Shown here: positions 25,635-33,817 of the stretch, one piece after another
How the letters are laid out: each line of letters opens with the position of its first letter
Position numbering within the stretch: the first letter of the stretch is position 1
NCBI GenBank assembly: GCA_012799835.1
Contig: JAAZKM010000073.1
Coordinates: 1 to 38,243, forward strand
Length of the DNA stretch: 38,243 nt
Origin: Candidatus Methanofastidiosia archaeon
GTDB taxonomy: Archaea; Methanobacteriota_B; Thermococci; Methanofastidiosales; Methanofastidiosaceae
Direction: 5' to 3'
Translations under genes and position numbers: made by a program
The notes under the pieces: model-generated
Database searches by the model: none
What the model was told of the DNA's origin: nothing
The model's input: only the letters and a program-made list of their open reading frames with translations

Positions 25635-27374
25635 TCACTTTACTGTAACAGATTTTGCAAGATTTCTAGGCTTATCAATAGGCAGTCCTTTTTTTCTTGC
25701 AATGTAGTATGTTAAAAGCTGACCAATAACAACAGAAAGGATAGCAAATTTACCATCATTTATAGTTACATTGATTTTAAAATCAGATTCCATCATGTTG
25801 GCTATCTTTATGACGCGTGCTCCCCGTGCCTCAACTTCCTTTGCATTTGAGTGCATATCGAAATCTTTTCCAGGGATTAAAGCAATTACGGGTGTGCCCG
25901 GCTCTATCAATGCAATAGTTCCATGTTTTAGCTCTCCACCCATCATACCTTCTGCGTGTATGTAGGATATTTCCTTTAATTTCAATGCCATTTCTCTTGA
26001 AGGAGGATATGAAAGACCTCTTCCGATTATATATATGTCTTTTTTATCGTAGAGCTCATTTGCTAAATGTTTAATACTCTCTTCATTTTCATTGATTACA
26101 AAATCAATTTTCTCAGGTATAGTTTTCATATTTATGGAGAATCCTAATATATAGGAGAGATATAAAAGTGCCACTACTTGATTTGTGAAAGTTTTTGTGG
26201 CGGCTACAGATATTTCAGGCCCTGCATGAATTTCAAGCGATATATCAGATATTCGTTGTAGCGTTGAGTGTGGAACATTTACTAGAGATACTATTTTAGC
26301 GCCTCTTTCTCGTGCCCATTTTGTGGCTGTCACCACATCCATTGTCTCTCCACTTTGAGATATGGCTATTAAAAGGGTGTCTTTGTCGACCAACATAAAA
26401 TTCTGAAACTCACTTGCAATTAATGTGTGGGCATTAATGCCAATCCTGTTAAGGAAATATACCCCTAAAAGTGAAGCATAATATGAACTTCCGGCAGCAG
26501 TAAAAACTACTCTTTTTGAATTTTTTATTAGATTTGCAATCTTTGTTACTTTCTCATGTTGTTCACCATCAAGAGAATTTAATAATCTCTGAGAAGATAT
26601 CGGCTGCTCATGTATTTCCTTTATCATGTAATGTGGATAGTCTTTGACAGATTCTTCTTGTGTTATTGCCCAAGTGAATTCATAAATGCTCTTTTTCAAC
26701 TCATTTCCATTCAAATCATAAAATGTGTATTTATCTGGGTCAACAACTGCAAACTCCTCATCTTCGAAGAATATCGCCTTATTTGTGTTATCAGAGAATG
26801 CATAGATATCAGAAGCAAGATAGAATCTATCCTTTGCAAGCCCTAAAACAAGAGGAGAATCTTTTTTTATTGCATAGATCCTGTTCTTTCCTTTTTCAAT
26901 GATAAGTATGGCGTAAGTGCCTTTGATTCTTCTGATGAAGGATTTAATCGCTTCAATCATGTTTTTTGATTTGAGCTCTTCATCAAAAAAATGTGAAATG
27001 ATTTCAGAATCAGTTTCAGTAATAAATTTATAGCCTTTAGAAACAAGCTCTTTTTTTAACTCTTCATAATTTTCAATAATGCCATTATGAACGGTGAATA
27101 TACTTTTTTTTGAGTTCCAGTGAGGGTGGGAATTGGTTTTTGTAACGCCACCGTGGGTTGCCCATCTTGTGTGGGAAATCGCGCATGATGTTTTGTAGTC
27201 ATTTATGGAATCCATGAATTTGGATATTTCCCCTACATCTTTTTCCACATTCCCTTGGACATCCGCAAAGCCAACTGAATCATAACCCCTATATTCTAGT
27301 CTTTTCAACGACTTTAAGAGATCATTTTTTACTGAAATATTACCTTCATTGATAATGCCAACGATTCCACACAT
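25635..27374 (-). CDS. glmS: Glucosamine-6-phosphate synthase (isomerizing)
   Basis: GlmS makes glucosamine-6-phosphate from fructose-6-phosphate and glutamine, the entry to amino sugars. The 579-residue chain has an Ntn glutaminase domain with the nucleophile Cys at position 2 (MCGIVGI), then THTRWATHG-like SHTRWATHG and DSEIISH. Two SIS sugar-isomerase domains follow, with AAGSSYYASL, SQSGETMD and the C-terminal DKPRNLAKSVTVK. Length is slightly below the usual 600. No glmS ribozyme is seen in the short leader. A TTTATAATATAT box with an inverted repeat next to it lies upstream. Confidence 0.97.
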   Translation of the reverse strand: MCGIVGIINEGNISVKNDLLKSLKRLEYRGYDSVGFADVQGNVEKDVGEISKFMDSINDYKTSCAISHTRWATHGGVTKTNSHPHWNSKKSIFTVHNGIIENYEELKKELVSKGYKFITETDSEIISHFFDEELKSKNMIEAIKSFIRRIKGTYAILIIEKGKNRIYAIKKDSPLVLGLAKDRFYLASDIYAFSDNTNKAIFFEDEEFAVVDPDKYTFYDLNGNELKKSIYEFTWAITQEESVKDYPHYMIKEIHEQPISSQRLLNSLDGEQHEKVTKIANLIKNSKRVVFTAAGSSYYASLLGVYFLNRIGINAHTLIASEFQNFMLVDKDTLLIAISQSGETMDVVTATKWARERGAKIVSLVNVPHSTLQRISDISLEIHAGPEISVAATKTFTNQVVALLYLSYILGFSINMKTIPEKIDFVINENEESIKHLANELYDKKDIYIIGRGLSYPPSREMALKLKEISYIHAEGMMGGELKHGTIALIEPGTPVIALIPGKDFDMHSNAKEVEARGARVIKIANMMESDFKINVTINDGKFAILSVVIGQLLTYYIARKKGLPIDKPRNLAKSVTVK

Positions 27375-27400
27375 TAGACCACATAAATAGTGTTTTTACT

Positions 27401-27426
27401 ATATATTATAAAGTTTCGGGTGAAAC
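27401..27426 (-). promoter_or_regulatory. glmS promoter with adjacent inverted repeat
   Basis: The TATA box TTTATAATATAT is at 27401-27412 on the minus strand, about 32 nt before the glmS ATG. Directly upstream, where the BRE should lie, is GTTTC-ACCC-GAAAC (27413-27426). Its position could let a repressor block the transcription factors. A 5-base arm is short and may be chance. Confidence 0.35.
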
Positions 27427-27558
27427 ACTTTTTTTCTAATATAAATATAATGATATTATTCCCAATAAATCAAAATAGGCCTCACTACAGGCTTCTTTCA
27501 ATTTCTAACACCGTATAAGGCCATAAAACCTTTTAAATACAGGTATTATTTAATTTTA

Positions 27559-28533
27559 ATGAACGAACATCTAAGATCAATGATTTCGGACAAAACATTT
27601 GGTGAAAAGATCCAGGAAGTTAAGGAAACACATATTTCTTATGTTTTTTTAACGAAGAAACGTGCGTACAAAATCAAAAAAGACGTTAAATTTACTTTTC
27701 TTGACTATTCAACTTTAGAAACAAGAGAATTCTACTGTAAGGAAGAGTTTAGAATAAATAAACTACTAAGTCATGACTTATACATCAATGTTTCGCCATT
27801 GGTAAAAGAAGGCGATACATTGGTACTTTCTGATTCTGGATTCCCACTTGATTATGCCATAGTTATGAATAGGGTGCCTGAAAAATACATTATGAGAAAT
27901 CTAATTGAAAAAAATAAAATTACCGTCGATACTATCGAAGATATTGCCCTAAAAGTGCTCTTATTTCATAAGATGGCAAAGATTGATTCTAAAGGAAAGT
28001 ATGGATCGTTGGCCAATATCAAAAGAAATGTCTTTGATAATTTTAAAGACCTTGAATGTTTTATCGGGGATCTTTATTCAAACGACGAGTTCAATATACT
28101 AATTGGAAAAAATATTGAGTTTATGGATAGTAACGCCTCACTATTTGAGAAAAGGATTAAAAAAAGCAAGATAATTGAAACTCATGGAGATCTTCATTCT
28201 GGCAACATCTTTGTTACTCCAAAAGATACATTTATATTTGATGCCATTGAATTTAATCCTGGAATTAATACTACTGATGTTGCAGCTGAAATTGCATTTT
28301 TATGCATGGATTTAGAATTTTTAGGAAGGGATGATCTCTCAGAGGCTTTTTCAAGTAAGTATATACTTGAGAGCAACGATAAAGAAATTCTAAAACTACT
28401 TTCCTTTTATAAAGGATATAGGGCATGCGTCAGGGCGAAAGTTAATGGATATAAAGCGGCTGTTGATAATGCTGCTAAAGAATTAACGAAGAAATATTTT
28501 TATCTGGCTTTGAAATATGCGGAGGAGTTGTAG
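27559..28533 (+). CDS. COG2187-type aminoglycoside-phosphotransferase-like kinase
   Basis: The 324-residue protein has a protein-kinase/APH fold. The ATP lysine region is RAYKIKKDVKFTFLDYSTLE (about 35-54). The catalytic HGDLHSGN (209-216, Asp211) and the metal-binding Asp228 (FIFDAIEFN) are intact, so it should be an active kinase. Bacterial members are often fused to a P-loop ATPase domain; this one stands alone. The substrate is not known. The ATG is leaderless (TTTTAAATAC about 25 nt upstream). The M20 peptidase gene starts on the last base of its stop. Confidence 0.85.
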   Translation: MNEHLRSMISDKTFGEKIQEVKETHISYVFLTKKRAYKIKKDVKFTFLDYSTLETREFYCKEEFRINKLLSHDLYINVSPLVKEGDTLVLSDSGFPLDYAIVMNRVPEKYIMRNLIEKNKITVDTIEDIALKVLLFHKMAKIDSKGKYGSLANIKRNVFDNFKDLECFIGDLYSNDEFNILIGKNIEFMDSNASLFEKRIKKSKIIETHGDLHSGNIFVTPKDTFIFDAIEFNPGINTTDVAAEIAFLCMDLEFLGRDDLSEAFSSKYILESNDKEILKLLSFYKGYRACVRAKVNGYKAAVDNAAKELTKKYFYLALKYAEEL

Positions 28534-29705
28534 TGGAGATAAATGAAGTAGCATCAAAAATTAAATCAAATCTCGATAAAGAGGAAATGATTGACTTTTT
28601 ATTTAAATTAATTGAAACTGAAACTGTAAATCCTCCTGGGGATGAGTACCTGTTGCATGATACCATAATGAAATGTATGGAAGAAATCGGTGCCGAAGTG
28701 GAAATAATCTCAAAAGATGAGAAGAGGCCAAACTATATTGGTAGAATAGGGAAAGGAAAACCTTCCGTTGCCATAATATCCCATACAGATGTGGTGCCGG
28801 CCGGAGAGGGCTGGACTCGCCACCCTTTCCAACCTTATGAGAAAGATGGCAAAATTTATGGAAGAGGTGCTCTTGATAACAAAGGCTGTCTTGCGGCTTC
28901 ATGGGCGGGGATTAAAGCTTTAGTAAAAAGTGGATTAAAGTTTAACGGCACAATTTACCTATGTGCAGTTTCTGATGAGGAGATGGGTTCACATTTTGGC
29001 GTTGAATATATGGTTGAGAAGGGTTTTAAGCCCGATTATGCAATCGTCCCTGATAACGGTTCAATAGATACTGCCGTAATTGGAGAAAAAGGTGCGGTAT
29101 GGTTCGACCTTGAAAGTTACGGAAAACAGTCGCATGGATCAACACCAGAGCTTGGGGTCAATGCCATCATCAAACTATCTAAACTAATTTCAGATTTTGA
29201 AAAATTTAACTTTAATTTAAAATATGATTCTAGATTTACCCCACCAACAATTAATGTGGGAACTATATCAGGGGGCAACGCACCAAATATTGTCGCCTCT
29301 AGGTGCAAAGTTACTTTAGACGTGAGATATCCAGTTGGCATAACTGAAAATATGATTCTAGAGAAGATGTCTAGCCATATCGGGCTATTGAAAAATAAAG
29401 ATAAAGATGTAGATATAAGGCTGGGAGAAATATCTACAAGACACTACCCTCATATAATTGAACAGAATAGCAAACTAATTGATGCATTTAAAAAAACTGC
29501 TCATGAAATTGGCATGCCCCTAAAGTTTGAAACCTCAGCAGGGATAACAGTTGCAAAAATATTGAATTTGAATGGAGTACCAACAATTACACATTCGCCA
29601 GATGCTGATAAAACTTGGCACATCGCTGATGAATTTGTTAAAATAGAAAATTTAGAAAAATGTGCAGTTTTGTGGACATCAGTAATTTATGAACTTGTTA
29701 AATAG
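28533..29705 (+). CDS. M20 family metallopeptidase (ArgE/DapE-like)
   Basis: The 390-residue zinc enzyme has the M20 metal ligands: His in SHTDVVPAG, Asp in YGRGALDNKG, the Glu pair in SDEEMGS and the late His in THSPDADKTWH. A dimerisation domain lies between (about 180-290, SYGKQSHGSTPE). Members remove acyl groups from ornithine or diaminopimelate, or cut dipeptides. argC-argB are far away, so an arginine role is only possible. The start is GTG, overlapping the kinase-like stop by one base after GGAGGAG. Confidence 0.9.
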   Translation: MEINEVASKIKSNLDKEEMIDFLFKLIETETVNPPGDEYLLHDTIMKCMEEIGAEVEIISKDEKRPNYIGRIGKGKPSVAIISHTDVVPAGEGWTRHPFQPYEKDGKIYGRGALDNKGCLAASWAGIKALVKSGLKFNGTIYLCAVSDEEMGSHFGVEYMVEKGFKPDYAIVPDNGSIDTAVIGEKGAVWFDLESYGKQSHGSTPELGVNAIIKLSKLISDFEKFNFNLKYDSRFTPPTINVGTISGGNAPNIVASRCKVTLDVRYPVGITENMILEKMSSHIGLLKNKDKDVDIRLGEISTRHYPHIIEQNSKLIDAFKKTAHEIGMPLKFETSAGITVAKILNLNGVPTITHSPDADKTWHIADEFVKIENLEKCAVLWTSVIYELVK

Positions 29706-29930
29706 CTACCTTCCGGCATAATATTTATCCAGATAATATCCATAATTCTGTTCAATTTCTCTTTGAATTTCATTTTTAAATTCTTCAGCTTTTAAAATTC
29801 CTTTTTCTTCCAGTTTTTTTAATAGTAGATCAAGAAATACTTCCTGATATGATAATTCAAAAATAACTCTTGACATAACCTCACTAGGAGGGGCCATTGG
29901 TATATTAAAATCGTCACCCATCTCTTCCAT
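29706..29930 (-). CDS. Small conserved-looking hypothetical protein
   Basis: I do not recognise this protein. It is short, charged and helical, with EVFLDLLLKKLEEKGILKAEEFKNE and an aromatic-rich end (NYGYYLDKYYAGR). A longer reading from TTG 29990 would give 94 residues, but would start 5 bases from the signal peptidase ATG. The ATG at 29930 has GGTGAT just before it and leaves room for the TTTTAAAA box at 29960, so I prefer it (74 residues). It ends next to the M20 gene, converging. Confidence 0.6.
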   Translation of the reverse strand: MEEMGDDFNIPMAPPSEVMSRVIFELSYQEVFLDLLLKKLEEKGILKAEEFKNEIQREIEQNYGYYLDKYYAGR

Positions 29931-29994
29931 TAAATCACCAATTGAATCAAACAATAAACTTTTAAAAGGCTTTTTATATTCCTTATACAACAGA

Positions 29995-30480
29995 ATGCTT
30001 GTTTTTGGTCGTGAAATATTGGATTATAAGAAAGAGGGAAAAGAAATACTAGAAGGTATTGTAATAGCCGTAGTACTTTACTTAGTGATTAGTCTGACTC
30101 TTTCGTATGCTTTAAAAGTTGAGAATCCCGTTGCAGTTGTTATATCTGGTAGCATGGAACCAGTTTATTACAGGGGAGACATTATTGTAATTAAAGGGGC
30201 CGATCCAAAAAACATTGAAGTTGGGGACATAGTTGTATACAAGAGGCCTTACCAAGACATACCCATAGTCCATAGAACAATTAATATTGTTGAAGAAGAT
30301 GGAACTCTCTACTTCGTTACTAAAGGTGACAATAATCCATTTGAAGATTCATATTTTGAAAATGGTAAAAAACTTCCAGGCGTCCCTGATTATGCAATTC
30401 TTGGGAGAAGTATATTGAAAATCCCAAAACTAGGATATGTGACCATTTTCTTTAAGCGCCTTATTGGAGTTAGGATATGA
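29995..30480 (+). CDS. Signal peptidase I, archaeal Ser/His type
   Basis: The enzyme cuts signal peptides at the outer face of the membrane. The 161-residue chain has one N-terminal helix (about 20-41). The catalytic Ser53 (VISGSMEPVYYRGD) and His93 (PIVHRT) replace the bacterial Ser/Lys pair, and Asp112 is in TKGDNNPFED. A C-terminal hydrophobic stretch is short. The NUDIX gene starts inside its stop (ATGA). Its targets may include the exported proteins elsewhere in the window. Confidence 0.95.
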   Translation: MLVFGREILDYKKEGKEILEGIVIAVVLYLVISLTLSYALKVENPVAVVISGSMEPVYYRGDIIVIKGADPKNIEVGDIVVYKRPYQDIPIVHRTINIVEEDGTLYFVTKGDNNPFEDSYFENGKKLPGVPDYAILGRSILKIPKLGYVTIFFKRLIGVRI

Positions 30481-30881
30481 GAATGTCCCCCTCACTGGCA
30501 GTTGACATACTTATTTTATTTAACAATAAACTAGTTTTAATTAAAAGAGGAAAAGAACCGTTTAAAGATAGTTTCGCAATCCCCGGGGGTTTTGTCGAGT
30601 ATGGGGAAGCAGTTGAGAGTGCTGCAATCAGAGAGGCCAAGGAAGAAACAGATCTTGAAGTTGCTGAATTATCTTTACTTGGGATCTATTCCGATCCCAA
30701 TAGAGATCCAAGAGGCCACACAATAAGCATAGTCTTTCATGGTAAGGGAATAGGAATCCCAAAAGCTGGCAGTGATGCCAAAGAATTATTTTTATTTGAA
30801 TTAGATAAGGTGCCAGACAATTTGGCTTTTGATCATAATAAAATAATTCAAGATTTCATGAAACTTTTTAGGAGGGGGTAA
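30477..30881 (+). CDS. NUDIX hydrolase (ADP-ribose pyrophosphatase-like)
   Basis: The 134-residue protein is one NUDIX domain. The box runs from Gly38 to about Val62: G-x5-E44-x7-R52-E53-x2-E56-E57, with Asp59 where Gly is usual. PSLAVDILILFNNKLVLIKRG precedes it. Relatives hydrolyse ADP-ribose or damaged nucleotides; the substrate is not known. The ATG overlaps the signal peptidase stop by 4 bases; a second ATG at 30483 is also possible. Its stop TAA (30879-30881) lies directly before the endonuclease III gene. Confidence 0.92.
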   Translation: MRMSPSLAVDILILFNNKLVLIKRGKEPFKDSFAIPGGFVEYGEAVESAAIREAKEETDLEVAELSLLGIYSDPNRDPRGHTISIVFHGKGIGIPKAGSDAKELFLFELDKVPDNLAFDHNKIIQDFMKLFRRG

Positions 30882-30883
30882 CT

Positions 30884-31540
30884 ATAATTGACAATTCCAA
30901 CATATCATCCATTTTACTAACTCTAAAAGAAGAGATCAAGAAGTTTTCTCTTCCCATTGTTTCAGAAGTTGCAGCAGACAGGGACCCATACAAAGTCTTA
31001 ATATCATGCATCTTAAGCCTTAGGACTAAAGATGAGGTGACAAAAAAAGCTTCAATTAAGCTTTTTGAACATGCAAGCACTCCAAATGAGATGATTAATC
31101 TAACTGAGGACGATATTAAAACTTTGATTTATCCTGTCGGATTCTATAAAACTAAAGCAAAAAGAATCATTGAGATGTCCCACAAGATTTTGGAGGATTA
31201 TAACGGGGTAGTCCCTGACACAATTGATGAACTTTTAAAATTGAAGGGGGTAGGGAGAAAAACTGCAAATATTGTCATTACCTTAGGATATGCAAAGCTT
31301 GGAATTTGTGTTGACACACATGTCCATAGAATTTCAAATAGATGGGGTTATGTTAAAACAAAAAATCCAACCCAAACTGAATTTGCATTGAGAGAAAAAC
31401 TTCCTAAAGAGTACTGGATTGAGTATAATGATATTCTCGTGACATATGGACAAAATGTTTGCGTACCTATAAGCCCAAAATGTAGCATATGTCCTATAGA
31501 AAAATACTGTCCAAAAATAGATGTGATAAAACACAGATAA
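30884..31540 (+). CDS. nth: Endonuclease III, with no ATG/GTG/TTG at its real start
   Basis: This DNA glycosylase/AP lyase removes oxidised pyrimidines. With start at 30884 it has 218 residues. The helix-hairpin-helix LLKLKGVGRKTANIV holds catalytic Lys126, Asp144 is in CVDTHVHR, and the [4Fe-4S] cysteines are 193, 200, 203 and 209. The first normal start codon in frame is GTG 31037, which would remove the N-terminal helices, including the conserved PYKVLISCILSLRTKDE. The frame is open up from there to a stop at 30869, with no ATG, GTG or TTG. AGGAGGGGG (30870-30878) precedes ATA 30884 and ATT 30887, so one of these probably starts translation. Confidence 0.85.
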   Translation: MIDNSNISSILLTLKEEIKKFSLPIVSEVAADRDPYKVLISCILSLRTKDEVTKKASIKLFEHASTPNEMINLTEDDIKTLIYPVGFYKTKAKRIIEMSHKILEDYNGVVPDTIDELLKLKGVGRKTANIVITLGYAKLGICVDTHVHRISNRWGYVKTKNPTQTEFALREKLPKEYWIEYNDILVTYGQNVCVPISPKCSICPIEKYCPKIDVIKHR

Positions 31541-31547
31541 GCAGTAG

Positions 31548-31622
31548 TGGGCCCGCTGAGATTTGAACTCAGGACCTCCCGGTTATCAGCCGGACGCTAT
31601 AACCAGTCTAAGCCACGGGCCC
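31548..31622 (-). tRNA. tRNA-Ile (GAT)
   Basis: Acceptor GGGCCCG/CGGGCCC, anticodon loop CTGATAA with GAT anticodon, anticodon stem TCCGG/CCGGG and T arm CTGAG-TTCAAAT-CTCAG. CCA is not encoded (CTA follows), unlike tRNA-Ala. It lies on the minus strand in the gap between nth and the Fap7 gene. Confidence 0.96.
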
Positions 31623-31648
31623 ATATATATCATGGAAATATTAACAAC

Positions 31649-31658
31649 ATATTTAAGA
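31649..31658. promoter_or_regulatory. Shared TATA box of tRNA-Ile and the Fap7 gene
   Basis: ATATTTAAGA reads TCTTAAATAT in reverse. Its centre is about 26 nt from the Fap7 ATG on the plus strand and about 32 nt from the tRNA-Ile 5' end on the minus strand. No other box is seen in the 57-base gap. Confidence 0.5.
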
Positions 31659-31679
31659 TTTTCGTTCATATACGTAGTT

Positions 31680-32198
31680 ATGAAGCTTTTGGTCACTGGG
31701 GTGCCTGGAACAGGCAAGACCACAATATCAAAAAAACTGGCAGAGATACTAAATTTGACTCATATAAACGTTGGCCACTATGCAAAAAATCACTTTGATT
31801 TTCCAATTGAAGAAGGTGAAATAGTGGTAGATGAAATTTTAATGGAAGAAGAATTAGAAAAATTGGAAAATATCATAATAGATTCTCATATCCCTTTTAA
31901 GGCAGACAAAGCCATTATATTAAGATGCAGCCCTACCGTTCTTTTTGATAGATTAAGTAAGCGGAATTACAATATGGAAAAGATAAAAGATAATCTATTG
32001 TCAGAGATCCTTGATTATGTGGTGTGTGAAGCTAAGGATATATTTGACGAAAAGGATATCTATGAAGTCTTGAGTGAAAACATGGATGATGCCATAAAAG
32101 AAATATTGGAAATAGTTAAGGGGAAAGGCATATCCCTTAAAAACGGAAATCATCATAATTTTCTTACTGAAGATAATATACTATTAATAGAAAAATGA
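31680..32198 (+). CDS. Fap7/AK6-type adenylate kinase
   Basis: The 172-residue protein is a small P-loop kinase, with Walker A VTGVPGTGKTT at residues 5-15 and SKRNYNMEKIKDNLLSEIL, typical of AK6/Fap7. In eukaryotes and archaea this family helps 40S/30S subunit maturation with uS11. An open frame reaches back to 31563 but would run through the tRNA gene; the leaderless ATG 31680 has a TATA box 26 nt upstream. The C-terminal about 20 residues (from KNGNHHNFL) extend past the usual end. Confidence 0.88.
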   Translation: MKLLVTGVPGTGKTTISKKLAEILNLTHINVGHYAKNHFDFPIEEGEIVVDEILMEEELEKLENIIIDSHIPFKADKAIILRCSPTVLFDRLSKRNYNMEKIKDNLLSEILDYVVCEAKDIFDEKDIYEVLSENMDDAIKEILEIVKGKGISLKNGNHHNFLTEDNILLIEK

Positions 32199-32271
32199 AA
32201 TATTACTTTATATTCTTAAAGTAACAAGTTTTATAAGTTTAAAAAAGTTGAAGTACAAGGGAGTTATTTTT

Positions 32272-33651
32272 ATGGACCTCATCATTAAAAATGGAACTAT
32301 AGTCACTCCAACAGATACATATGAAGCAGATATTGGTATTAAAGGTGAAAAAATTGTGGCCATTGGAAAAGAACTTTCCGGCTCTAAAGTAATTGATGCA
32401 AAAGGCATGATGGTTTTTTCTGGTTTCATAGATGTACATACGCACATTGAAATGCCATTTATGGGAACATACTCATCTGATACATGGGAGACAGGAACAA
32501 AGGCTGCTGCTTTTGGTGGAACAACTTGCATTGTTGACTTTGTTATCCAATCAAAAGGAGGCACTCTAAAGGAAGCGCTTGGTGAATGGAACAAAAGGGC
32601 AACTGGAAATGCTTACATTGATTATGGATTTCACATGGCTATGACCGACGTAAACGATGATGCATTAAATGAAATGGAAACAATGATAATGGAAGAGGGA
32701 ATTTCTAGCTTCAAATTATTTTTTGCATACAAGGGAGAACTTATGGTAGATGATGATGCGTTCTACAAGGCACTTGAAAAAGCAGAAGAACTTGGGGGAT
32801 TAATTATGATCCATGCTGAAAATGGCCATATTGTTGATCTTTATACAAAAAGCCTGTTAGCTGAAAATAAAAATGAACCGATGTACCATGCCGTTTCAAG
32901 ACCCTCGATAATTGAGGGGGAAGCCTGCCAAAGAGCTATCACTTTAGCAGAGCTTGCCGAGGCACCACTTTACATAGTCCACAACTCATGTCTTGAGGCA
33001 GTTGAAGCAATTCATGAAGGAAGGGAACGTGGACTTCCAATTTATGGTGAAACGTGCCCACAATATCTCACTCTTGACGAAGAAAGATACACTGACCCTG
33101 GATTTGAGGGTGCGAAGTATGTCATATCCCCTCCATTGAGATCAGATTTTGACCAAGATGCGCTTTGGTTTGCAATTGAGAGAGGGGATCTTCAAGTAAT
33201 TTCAACAAATCACTGCCCTTTCTTTTTTAGAAAACAGAAAGAAATGGGGAAGAATAACTTTGCAAAAATACCAAACGGAATGCCTGGAATTGAAACTAGA
33301 ATGGCAGTAATGTACACTGCAGGGGTGCTTGAAGATTGGATCACAATAAATAAATTTGTGGAACTTAATTCAACAAATCCTGCAAAGCTATTTGGAATGT
33401 TTCCACAAAAAGGAACAATAGCTATCGGTTCAGATGCAGACATAGTTATATTTGATCCGGAAAAAGAGGTAACTATTACTTCTAAAAATCTTCATCAAAA
33501 TACAGATTACACCCCGTGGGAGGGCATGATAGTAAAAGGCTACCCTGTAACAGTCCTCTCAAGAGGAAAAGTAATCGTGGATAAAGGCAGTCTAAAAGGC
33601 GAAAAAGGATGGGGTAAATTTATAAAAAGAGATAGATTCTATCCACTGTAA
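32272..33651 (+). CDS. Dihydropyrimidinase/D-hydantoinase-like protein with Asn at a metal-ligand site
   Basis: The 459-residue protein is a cyclic amidohydrolase of the dihydropyrimidinase group. Five of the six di-metal ligands of studied D-hydantoinases match with a constant offset of two: His56, His58 (DVHTH), carboxylated Lys148 (SFKLFFAYKG), His181 and His237. The sixth, normally Asp in a GSDHC or GTDNC motif, is Asn313 here (ISTNHCPF). This Asp also takes part in catalysis, so hydrolysis may be lost or altered. The usual IPNGMPGIETR follows. AAGGGAG before ATG 32272 decides the start over TTG 32248. A class III aminotransferase follows. Confidence 0.9.
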   Translation: MDLIIKNGTIVTPTDTYEADIGIKGEKIVAIGKELSGSKVIDAKGMMVFSGFIDVHTHIEMPFMGTYSSDTWETGTKAAAFGGTTCIVDFVIQSKGGTLKEALGEWNKRATGNAYIDYGFHMAMTDVNDDALNEMETMIMEEGISSFKLFFAYKGELMVDDDAFYKALEKAEELGGLIMIHAENGHIVDLYTKSLLAENKNEPMYHAVSRPSIIEGEACQRAITLAELAEAPLYIVHNSCLEAVEAIHEGRERGLPIYGETCPQYLTLDEERYTDPGFEGAKYVISPPLRSDFDQDALWFAIERGDLQVISTNHCPFFFRKQKEMGKNNFAKIPNGMPGIETRMAVMYTAGVLEDWITINKFVELNSTNPAKLFGMFPQKGTIAIGSDADIVIFDPEKEVTITSKNLHQNTDYTPWEGMIVKGYPVTVLSRGKVIVDKGSLKGEKGWGKFIKRDRFYPL

Positions 33652-33749
33652 AATAATGAATTTTTGTTATATTTTTAAAATACCAAATTTTCATTGGATA
33701 TTGGATAATTAACTAATTAATACTAAAATATTTTTAGGATATTCCATGA

Positions 33750-33817
33750 TATAATCGAAAATTATATATATTCAGATATATTATGCGACTATGCCTTTAA
33801 AATATTGGAGGCTTTAG
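33750..33817 (+). promoter_or_regulatory. Promoter region of the class III aminotransferase gene
   Basis: ATTATATATATTC (about 33761-33773) is the most TATA-like stretch in this very AT-rich 166-base gap. TTGGAGGC lies 6 nt before ATG 33818. The separate promoter shows that the aminotransferase need not be in the hydantoinase operon. Confidence 0.45.

Noticed and set aside
27413-27437. Hairpin followed by T-run, terminator-like on the plus strand
   Set aside because: No plus-strand gene ends before it; both flanking genes start here and run away. A promoter-linked role for the minus strand fits better.
31563-31679. Upstream extension of the Fap7 frame
   Set aside because: The frame passes through tRNA-Ile on the other strand, and the leaderless ATG at 31680 gives the normal family start.
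32203-32224. TTACTTTA/TAAAGTAA inverted repeat upstream of the hydantoinase gene
   Set aside because: The arms are AT-rich and only 8 bases; this number is expected by chance, and no second copy supports an operator.
33660-33760. AT-only palindromes and repeated GGATATT before the class III aminotransferase
   Set aside because: The region is so AT-rich that short palindromes are unavoidable, and the GGATATT copies do not align into a unit.
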